Shown here: piece by piece, positions 16,325 to 23,602 of the stretch
Position numbering within the stretch: position 1 is the first letter of the stretch
Layout: every line of letters begins with the position of its first letter
Assembly: GCA_026396095.1 (NCBI GenBank)
Contig: JAPLXK010000056.1
Coordinates: 1 to 32,255, forward strand
Source of the DNA: Candidatus Nealsoniibacteriota bacterium
GTDB taxonomy: Bacteria; Patescibacteriota; Minisyncoccia; Minisyncoccales; RBG-13-42-11
DNA length: 32,255 bases
Direction of reading: 5' to 3'
The notes under the pieces: model-generated
Databases searched by the model: none
What the model saw: only the letters and a program-made list of their open reading frames with translations
What the model was told of the DNA's origin: nothing
Program-made: the position numbers and the translations under genes

Positions 16325-17589
16325 GCGAACAAATATCAACAATATTAAAAAGAAAGCTTGATGATCTCTCTGCTCATGGAGAAATTGATGCAGAAACGTG
16401 TCGCAATGCCCTCAAAGAAGAGTTGCAGTTTTATGTTCTCAATTTTGTTTATCATCATCCGGAATACAGCAAATGGATTATGTACGGCGGTTCCGCACTT
16501 CGTATCATTCACGGATTAGATCGCATGTCTGTTGATCTTGATTTTGAAATCTCTCATGCGATAACGGAGAAATTTTTGGAAGAATTGAGGAAGGAAGTTG
16601 AAGATTACTTCACCAACACCTACGACGCTGGTGCTGACTTTCTAACAATAAAGATGGCTACTGGCAGAGGGTTGATTTTGAAATTTCATGTTGGTAAAGA
16701 GTTAAGTCTCGGTCATGCTTCAAATCAGGTGCATGTAAAAATAGATCTGAACCATTTCGTTGCTCCAAAAACAGTAATCGAACGCAGGCCGATAAATCGT
16801 GACCAGCTTTCTTTTGTCATCATAACCTACAACATGGCCGCACTTATGGCCAGTAAGCTTGCCGCTATTTTCCTGCGTGGGACCCGTGGCGTGGGAGAAG
16901 CCGTTTACGAAGAAAAAGGGCGCGATGTTTATGATCTCCTTTGGTATATGGGCAAAAAGGTGGTCCCTGATTTTGATTACCTTATAGCTAAAGGTATTGA
17001 CGCAAAAGATCCGCGCGCACTTTTTGACAAGCTCACGCTTCAGATGAACAAAGTGAGCGATAAAAATCTTGAACAGGACCTTTTGCCCCTGTTCGTGGAC
17101 AGGACCTTTATTAAAAATTGGCTCAAAAATTGGCGGGAAAGTTATTTTAGACTTCTTGATGAATACAAAATCAACACCGTAACAGTGCTTGAGAGCATAG
17201 GGGTGCGTAGGGATTTTCATACCGACAATTTTTCTTTTGTATATTTGTATAGAACGGAGGAGGGGAGGACGATACGAATTATTTATACCATCAGTGATTA
17301 CTGGATTAATTTTCGCGACGGCGATTTGCCGACGAAAATAGACGATAAAATAATTCAGTTTGTTGAGGGTGAGATGAAAGATCAGTTGAGCGATAAATTG
17401 AAGCAGTATGCGACATTGTTCTATAAAAAAACAGAAGCATATTTCAAAAAAACAAAGAGGATAATGCTTGGCAATAACATAGCTACTAAAATTATCCGAA
17501 TGACGGCCGATAACTTGAATCAGAAAGAGCAGATCGTGCTCAATAAATCGGCTCTGCTTTCTTGCGAGCTTGACGATTTGTTAAAATAA
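16321..17589 (+). CDS. abiEii: AbiEii-type nucleotidyltransferase toxin with C-terminal extension
   Basis: WIMYGGSALRIIHGLDRMSVDLDFEI; MASKLAAIFLRGTRG; KGRDVYDLLWYM. Confidence 0.9.
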   Translation: MSEQISTILKRKLDDLSAHGEIDAETCRNALKEELQFYVLNFVYHHPEYSKWIMYGGSALRIIHGLDRMSVDLDFEISHAITEKFLEELRKEVEDYFTNTYDAGADFLTIKMATGRGLILKFHVGKELSLGHASNQVHVKIDLNHFVAPKTVIERRPINRDQLSFVIITYNMAALMASKLAAIFLRGTRGVGEAVYEEKGRDVYDLLWYMGKKVVPDFDYLIAKGIDAKDPRALFDKLTLQMNKVSDKNLEQDLLPLFVDRTFIKNWLKNWRESYFRLLDEYKINTVTVLESIGVRRDFHTDNFSFVYLYRTEEGRTIRIIYTISDYWINFRDGDLPTKIDDKIIQFVEGEMKDQLSDKLKQYATLFYKKTEAYFKKTKRIMLGNNIATKIIRMTADNLNQKEQIVLNKSALLSCELDDLLK

Positions 17590-17602
17590 AAACTCAATTT
17601 AT

Positions 17603-17794
17603 ATGCCGAAGAAAACCGCTCCGAAAACCAAAAAAGAAACCTACGTTAGATGCAAAAAATGCGGCGACGAGATATTCGGCGATACTCACAAAAAGATGAC
17701 TTGCTGCAAATGTAAGTTTATTGGCGTTGATGGATGCGAGGATTATGTCCGGATTATCGGCGAGGAAGAAAATTATGAAATTATTTCAAAGTAA
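17603..17794 (+). CDS. small zinc-ribbon-like protein
   Basis: CKKCGDE...CCKCKF...CEDYV in a 63-aa ORF. Confidence 0.7.
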   Translation: MPKKTAPKTKKETYVRCKKCGDEIFGDTHKKMTCCKCKFIGVDGCEDYVRIIGEEENYEIISK

Positions 17795-17947
17795 AAAATA
17801 GACATAGAACCGCTCGTATTTTTTAAAATGTATAGATTTAAAGGGCAATTAATAATGCTTATTGATAGTTTGTATAGATTTGATATTAGTTTTTGAAACA
17901 GGCGATGCCAAGTTCTCAGCTCAAAAAATAATTATAAGGAAGTATAC

Positions 17948-17989
17948 AACTTTATAAAGTTATATCATTTTGACTAACTTTATAAAGTT
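17948..17989. repeat. two identical 14-bp perfect palindromes AACTTTATAAAGTT, 28 bp apart
   Basis: 17948-17961 and 17976-17989. Confidence 0.95.
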
Positions 17990-18024
17990 TGATAGGGGAC
18001 CGCAACGGAAGGGCCAGTCAGAAA

Positions 18025-18057
18025 AGGATAGGACATTGAATTGTTCCTATCTTTTTG
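18025..18057 (+). terminator. Rho-independent terminator with no ORF upstream
   Basis: GATAGGA (18027-18033)/TCCTATC (18045-18051) then TTTTTG. Confidence 0.75.
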
Positions 18058-18102
18058 TTAATAACAAGCATCATACAGTCCTTTAAAAACATTAGCATAC
18101 AA

Positions 18103-18146
18103 GGCGAGTATTTAGCGGGTTTTTGCCCATTAAATACTCGCCTTTT
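18103..18146 (+). terminator. long hairpin terminator
   Basis: GGCGAGTATTTA...TAAATACTCGCC, perfect 12-bp stem, then TTTTG. Confidence 0.75.
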
Positions 18147-18190
18147 GTTTGAAATATGAGCGGCTTTTATTTTTTAAAAAGAGTTATAAG

Positions 18191-18516
18191 TAGGACACGT
18201 ATGTAGGACATAGGACAATTTGTTCTTAATGTCCTACTATGGCTCTATTTTATTAATTCTCCTATGGTTATTAAGATTTTTTCTTATTTTGTTAAATTTC
18301 TTAGTTATGGTTTTTTGGTTGGGTCAGCAAAGGACAATGTCCTTATCTGCGCCGGGCAGGTTTAGTAAATTATGTCAATTTCCTTTTTAGGAAAAATTAT
18401 CCAATGACCTACTATGATTATTTGACTAAATTTTTATAATGACCTATCATGGTTTATAGTTAGGGAAATTAAATTAAGCTTGTTTGGGGACTTGACAGGA
18501 TTTATTTAATGTCCTA
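18191..18516. repeat. cluster of TAGGACA / TGTCCTA (and TGACCTA) half-sites
   Basis: TAGGACA at 18191, 18204, 18211; TGTCCTA at 18230, 18510; AAGGACA-a-TGTCCTT at 18330-18344; TGACCTA at 18405, 18440. Confidence 0.75.
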
Positions 18517-18656
18517 ACCTGATAAATAGAAATAATAGTCATCGTAAGCGATTCAGGAGGGGGAATCGATGCAGCCAAGATGATATTTTTAGCATTACAA
18601 TTTAATTCGATTCCCTGGAATATTTGTTTTTCAGTTTCCATAGGGCAATTTGATCA

Positions 18657-18690
18657 GAGCGCATAATTATGCGCTCGTTTTTATTTTTCT
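18657..18690 (+). terminator. Rho-independent terminator
   Basis: GAGCGCATAATTATGCGCTC palindrome followed by GTTTTTATTTTT. Confidence 0.85.
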
Positions 18691-18751
18691 GAATTTTTAA
18701 AAGATATGATGTGTGGATAAACAGAGGAAAAACTTGTGGATTAATTCTTTG

Positions 18752-18781
18752 ACAACAGAATATCAAATTAAGTAAAGTAAA
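18752..18781 (+). promoter_or_regulatory. candidate promoter of the TasA-like operon
   Basis: TTGACA with TAAAGT about 18 nt downstream. Confidence 0.4.
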
Positions 18782-18797
18782 GTATTATTCGTTGCTT

Positions 18798-18919
18798 CCA
18801 GACCAAGCACATATGTTTTTTTATGTTCTTGGTCTGGATCCAACTTGGGCCATGCTCCGAACTATAATTTAAAAAATTATGTTCGGGGGAAGATCCCCGG
18901 CTTTTTAAAAAGTTCGGGG
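18798..18919 (+). promoter_or_regulatory. structured 5' leader of the TasA-like operon
   Basis: CCAGACCAAG/CTTGGTCTGG; CCGAAC(18857)/GTTCGG(18881); CCCCGGCTTTTT/AAAAAGTTCGGGG with second GTTCGGGG at 18912. Confidence 0.65.
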
Positions 18920-19003
18920 TAAGGTTCAGGAGGAAACCAGATAAAGTCGGCCGGCCGTATCGGGTAAGACGGCAAAAAAATTAATAAATAAAAATTAAAA
19001 AAC

Positions 19004-20224
19004 ATGAATAAAAAAATATTAATTAGTTTAAGCGTTATTGGTGCGGTTGCTGCAATAGCAATCGGCGGAACCATCGCTTATTTTAGCGATGTCGAAACAT
19101 CAACTGGCAATACTTTCACTGCTGGTGCTATTGATTTACAGTTCAAAGTTGAAGGAACAACTCTTGGTGTTTTCACAGAAGTTAACAATACACCACTTTT
19201 CACTTTGGGCGATATGAAACCGGGCGATAGGGGAGAGAAAACAGTTAAGTTAGCTGTTGATAACAATCCTGCTTGCGGAAAGGTTGAAATAAATTTGAAA
19301 AGTGATTTAGAAAATACTTGTACAGAACCAGAATCGGCAGTTGATCCAGACGGAACAACTTGCGGCACAGTCGGTGAATTAAACGATGAAGTTAACTTTA
19401 TGATTTGGAAGGATAATGGCGCAGGAGATTTTTCTTGCGACAACACAATGAATGGCACCGAAACTGTTTTAGTTTCAGGGCCTCTTACAAGTGATAAGGC
19501 ATACAGCATTGGTGAACTTCCTACAACTGCAACAGCAGGAGATTGCTATGGAATTGCATATTGTTTTGGAACTTGGAGTGGAACAGCTTGCAATGGATCA
19601 GCAGTTGGCAATAAATCACAGAGCGATTCTTTCTCTGTTGATATGATAATCACCGCATTACAAAAGAGAAATCAATATGACACAGCATGTCCTGTAGTCG
19701 GAGATTGGTCAACACCAGTAAGCACAGCAAAAAACTTAATTTTGGAGAATAAAACTGCGGGTTGGGTAGTGATAAATGACACTAAACAAGGAACTTTGAC
19801 TTATAACACAGTTGGTGCAGATTTCGTTGGTAGCTTTGTAGCTGCTGGTTTAACCGCAAACACACAGTATTCTTTAATCTATTATGCTGACCAACAGACT
19901 AGATTTACAAACTGGGGCGGAGAAAACCCAGGAGCAGTGATTGGTACGTTTACGACTGATGGAAGCGGCGTTATTGTTTCGACAGCAATAAATACAAACC
20001 TTGGCATGGATTTACCAGCTACTAATGATTGGAATAAAGTTGCAAACCCAGATTACTGTCTTGGTCACAATGGATTTGACAGCTACGCTACATGCACGGG
20101 AGCAAAGATATGGTTAGTGCCAACAAGCGATTACAATTCAGCAACAAAGGCATTAACAGCATGGAATCCAGCAAACTATCTGTTTGAAACAGACCTGATT
20201 AACTACAACGACACAAACATTTAA
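19004..20224 (+). CDS. TasA/CalY (camelysin)-like SipW-dependent fibre protein 1
   Basis: MNKKILISLSVIGAVAAIAIGGTIAYFSDVETSTGNTFTAGAIDL SipW-type signal; LGDMKPGDRGEKTVKL. Confidence 0.9.
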   Translation: MNKKILISLSVIGAVAAIAIGGTIAYFSDVETSTGNTFTAGAIDLQFKVEGTTLGVFTEVNNTPLFTLGDMKPGDRGEKTVKLAVDNNPACGKVEINLKSDLENTCTEPESAVDPDGTTCGTVGELNDEVNFMIWKDNGAGDFSCDNTMNGTETVLVSGPLTSDKAYSIGELPTTATAGDCYGIAYCFGTWSGTACNGSAVGNKSQSDSFSVDMIITALQKRNQYDTACPVVGDWSTPVSTAKNLILENKTAGWVVINDTKQGTLTYNTVGADFVGSFVAAGLTANTQYSLIYYADQQTRFTNWGGENPGAVIGTFTTDGSGVIVSTAINTNLGMDLPATNDWNKVANPDYCLGHNGFDSYATCTGAKIWLVPTSDYNSATKALTAWNPANYLFETDLINYNDTNI

Positions 20225-20245
20225 TGTTTAGCTATTAACGAGACA

Positions 20246-20268
20246 CCCGCCTTTTTTAGAAAGGCGGG
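20246..20268 (+). repeat. intra-operon hairpin after fibre gene 1
   Basis: CCCGCCTTT-tttag-AAAGGCGGG; no T run. Confidence 0.7.
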
Positions 20269-20292
20269 GGATGGAGGGAAAGTAAAACACAC

Positions 20293-21555
20293 ATGAACAA
20301 AAAACTAATTACTAGTTTAAGTATTATTGGCGTTATTGCTGCTGTTGTAATCGGTGGGACCATTGCCTACTACAATGACACTGAAACTTCGGCTGGAAAT
20401 ATTTTCACTGCCGGAACAATAGATTTGAAAGTAGACAATGTGTACGCCACATATAACGGAGGCGAATGCGTAGGAAATTGTCAGGAAACCGGCAATAATC
20501 TTATCGTAAATGGCGGGTTTGAAACGCCGAACGTGTCAACGGGCGGCTGGGCAATTTTTCCTGACGGCAGCTTGACCTCTTGGAACGTTAAGTCCGGTGC
20601 TGGCCTTGAAATTCAAGACCATGCAGCAGGCGATCCTCACCTTGGGGACCAACTTGCCGAATTAGATAGCAATAATTCTTCGGCAATCTCACAAAATATT
20701 GCGACTGTTGCGGGAGGACAATACCGCTTAAGGTTTTGGTATTCTCCGCGCCCGAATCGCCCAGCAGGCGACAACACGATTGATTATTTTGTGAAAGTTG
20801 TAAGCGATGATTCCGTTATTGTTTCCGGTGTAATCGGTGCAACCGCTGTCGGTGGTTCAAACACCACTTGGCAGGAATACGTGTACAACTTTATCGCCAC
20901 GAGCAACAATACAAAGATTATGTTCTCTGATGCTGGCTTCAATAATTCCTACGGAGGATATCTTGATGATATCAGCGTTAAAGGACTTACCTGCACCAAC
21001 CAATTCCCGAATGGTGGAATTTGTTCACTTTGGAATGAAAGGGATTTGGGAAACGGCGATACGTTCTTCAGCTTTAACGATGTGAAGCCCGGAGATTCCG
21101 GAACCAACATCATAAGCATGCATGTATTTGGCAACGATGCTTACGGCTGTTTGTTAATAACAGATACGCAGGATAATGAAAACGGAGTAATTGATTCCGA
21201 GGTTGGTGACACTGGGGAGCCGGGCGAGCTTTCTGGCTTCTTAAACGCTTTCCTTTGGCAAGACAGCAATCATGACAATGCTTATAACGTAGGCGAGCCA
21301 ATATTGTATGGACCAGCGGCTTTTAAGGATATGAAAAACATGACTAATCTTCCTTTAACCGCGACCACTACTGCTTATATTGGTTTGGCTTGGTGTCTTG
21401 GAGCGCAGACTGTTGACGGTACCGGAATACATTGTTCAGGCGCCGGCAATCAAGACATTGCCCAGACAGATATATTTTTGGCACCTCTTACTGCTTATGC
21501 TGAACAACAGAGGAATAATTCAGGATTTCAGTGCAAGAACGTTATACTTCCTTAA
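20293..21555 (+). CDS. TasA/CalY-like fibre protein 2 with inserted carbohydrate-binding-like jelly-roll
   Basis: Same N-terminus; insert NLIVNGGFETPNVSTGGWAIFPDGSLTSWNV...GGYLDDISVKGL; then FNDVKPGDSGTNIISMHV. Confidence 0.88.
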   Translation: MNKKLITSLSIIGVIAAVVIGGTIAYYNDTETSAGNIFTAGTIDLKVDNVYATYNGGECVGNCQETGNNLIVNGGFETPNVSTGGWAIFPDGSLTSWNVKSGAGLEIQDHAAGDPHLGDQLAELDSNNSSAISQNIATVAGGQYRLRFWYSPRPNRPAGDNTIDYFVKVVSDDSVIVSGVIGATAVGGSNTTWQEYVYNFIATSNNTKIMFSDAGFNNSYGGYLDDISVKGLTCTNQFPNGGICSLWNERDLGNGDTFFSFNDVKPGDSGTNIISMHVFGNDAYGCLLITDTQDNENGVIDSEVGDTGEPGELSGFLNAFLWQDSNHDNAYNVGEPILYGPAAFKDMKNMTNLPLTATTTAYIGLAWCLGAQTVDGTGIHCSGAGNQDIAQTDIFLAPLTAYAEQQRNNSGFQCKNVILP

Positions 21556-21578
21556 TACTTAAAGATTAAAATCTTTCA

Positions 21579-21611
21579 GATTACCTCATATCTTGTGAGT
21601 ATGGGGTAATC
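21579..21611 (+). repeat. intra-operon hairpin after fibre gene 2
   Basis: GATTACCTCATATCTTGTGAGTATGGGGTAATC; homologous to 22995-23025. Confidence 0.75.
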
Positions 21612-21693
21612 AACAAAGTTTTTAATTTATTAAAAACCAAAAGGTCGAACTTTTTGGAGGGAATAAAAAATTAAAATACAAAATTAAAAACAC

Positions 21694-22971
21694 ATGAATA
21701 AAAAATTAATTATCAGTTTGAGCATAATCGGAGTTGTTGCGGCAGTTGCGATTGGAGGAACAATTGCTTATTTCAACGACACTGAAACCAGCGCAGGTAA
21801 TATTTTTACTGCCGGCTCAATTGATCTCAAAGTGGATCATCTAAAACAGACATACAATGGTGTGGATTGTGAAACATGTAGCGTAGATGTTTATAGTTCT
21901 ATTGCAACAAGAGTTGTAGCTGCTAGTGCAGGAGCTGCGTTTCCCGCAGTCCCTTATAATGCCGTTGAAGTAGTCAACCCTCATCCAGCATGGCAAAATG
22001 AACTCGCTCTTGCGCCCGCACAATGGATCTGGGTTTCCGACCCAACCGCCGTAATAGATACAACTAATGGCGTACAGTATACTTTCCAGAACAAGTTTCA
22101 GTGGAATGGCTCTGTAGCCAGCGTGGATCTTGATCTTGCTCTTGCATCTGATAACGGTTATAAAATCATTCTTAACGGAGTAACTATTGTAGATAAACTT
22201 TTGACCGAGTTTAATTATGCTTCTGCAGTTCCGTTAACTGGACCCGAAGAAGCGGCTTTTATAGGAAACATGGTCACAAACGGACAAAACACACTTGAAA
22301 TTATTGTTTGGAACAAACCGCTTGCGGCTGATCCCGTAACAGGCAATCCAGCGGGCCTTCTGTTCAAGTTAAATGTTCATCGCCCATCACAAGAGTGTGG
22401 GGCGGATTCGGCATTCCAACAAGCTTGTCGTTTGTGGACAGGAAAAGATCTTGGACAAGGCGATACGTTCTTTAATTTTAACGATGTTAAGCCCGGAGAC
22501 AGAGGAACTAACGTAATTTCTCTTCACGTTGACAGCAATAACGCTTACGTCTGCATGCTTATAAATCACAAGCAGAATTTAGAGAACGGCCTTGTTGATC
22601 CGGAAATAGCTTTGTTAGATACCGATGCAACGGGAGAATTATCTCAATATCTTAATATAGTTGTTTGGGAAGATATAGATGGCGATGGGGTATATGATTT
22701 GTTACCAGAAACCATTCTTTATAATGGTGGGTTTGACGGTCTTTCAACTATCGGCAAATTATCTCTTTCTTCAAACGGCTCTGATAATTTGGGAATTGCC
22801 TGGTGTTTAGGAGTTCAAACGGTCAACGGTGATGGTTCAATTTCTTGCGACGGTAGCGGAAATCAAAACATAGCGCAAACAGATAAACTGCTTGCAGATC
22901 TTGTTTTGTACGCCACTCAGCAAAGAAATAATTCAGATTTCACCTGCGCAAGTGTGCAATTAAATCCGTAA
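21694..22971 (+). CDS. TasA/CalY-like fibre protein 3 with a different inserted domain
   Basis: Same N-terminus; insert PAQWIWVSDPTAV...LALASDNGYKIILNGVTIVDK...TLEIIVWNKP; then FNDVKPGDRGTNVISLHV. Confidence 0.88.
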   Translation: MNKKLIISLSIIGVVAAVAIGGTIAYFNDTETSAGNIFTAGSIDLKVDHLKQTYNGVDCETCSVDVYSSIATRVVAASAGAAFPAVPYNAVEVVNPHPAWQNELALAPAQWIWVSDPTAVIDTTNGVQYTFQNKFQWNGSVASVDLDLALASDNGYKIILNGVTIVDKLLTEFNYASAVPLTGPEEAAFIGNMVTNGQNTLEIIVWNKPLAADPVTGNPAGLLFKLNVHRPSQECGADSAFQQACRLWTGKDLGQGDTFFNFNDVKPGDRGTNVISLHVDSNNAYVCMLINHKQNLENGLVDPEIALLDTDATGELSQYLNIVVWEDIDGDGVYDLLPETILYNGGFDGLSTIGKLSLSSNGSDNLGIAWCLGVQTVNGDGSISCDGSGNQNIAQTDKLLADLVLYATQQRNNSDFTCASVQLNP

Positions 22972-22994
22972 TTCTCGATTCTTAAAATCTTTCA

Positions 22995-23025
22995 GATTAC
23001 CTCAATCTTGTGAGTTGGGGTAATC
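22995..23025 (+). repeat. intra-operon hairpin after fibre gene 3
   Basis: GATTACCTCAATCTTGTGAGTTGGGGTAATC. Confidence 0.75.
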
Positions 23026-23071
23026 GATAAAGGTTTCAAGAAATTATTCATTAAAAAATTAATGGAGAGGA

Positions 23072-23602
23072 ATGAAAATTTTTAAATTCATATATTACAT
23101 ATTTATAGCGTTTATAGTAGTAATTGCCCTTTTACTTATCGTTTCAACCTTTCCGATCACAGGAAACTTTAAAGTATTGACGGTTATCTCAGGATCAATG
23201 GAGCCGGCGATAAAAACAGGAAGCGTAGTGGTAGTAAAGCCGGAAAACGACTATAAAATAGGGGAGATGATAACCTTTGGGCCTTACAGCAAGACAAAAG
23301 CGCCCACCACCCACAGGATTTACGATATAAAGGTGGTGGAAGGCCAGGTTATTTACATTACCAAAGGAGATGCCAATAACGCGCCGGACGGAAGAGAAAT
23401 CCAGAAAAAAGATGTTGTCGGCAAGGTGTTATTCAGCGTACCGTTTGTGGGCTATGCGGTATATTTTGCCAAACAGCCCCTGGGATTCGCCTTAATCATC
23501 ATTGTTCCGGCCGCAATAGTAATAGTTGATGAGATTAAAAATATTTATGTCGAGATTAAGAAAAAAAAGAAAACTGACGATGTGGAAAAAACAGATCAGT
23601 GA
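23072..23602 (+). CDS. sipW: signal peptidase I, SipW/ER-type
   Basis: VISGSMEPAIKTGSVVVV (Ser), PTTHRIYDI (His), YITKGDANNAPDG (Asp); flanking TMs. Confidence 0.9.
   Translation: MKIFKFIYYIFIAFIVVIALLLIVSTFPITGNFKVLTVISGSMEPAIKTGSVVVVKPENDYKIGEMITFGPYSKTKAPTTHRIYDIKVVEGQVIYITKGDANNAPDGREIQKKDVVGKVLFSVPFVGYAVYFAKQPLGFALIIIVPAAIVIVDEIKNIYVEIKKKKKTDDVEKTDQ

Noticed and set aside
17829-17882. TGTATAGATTT direct repeat
   Set aside because: 11-mer AT-rich repeat, likely chance.
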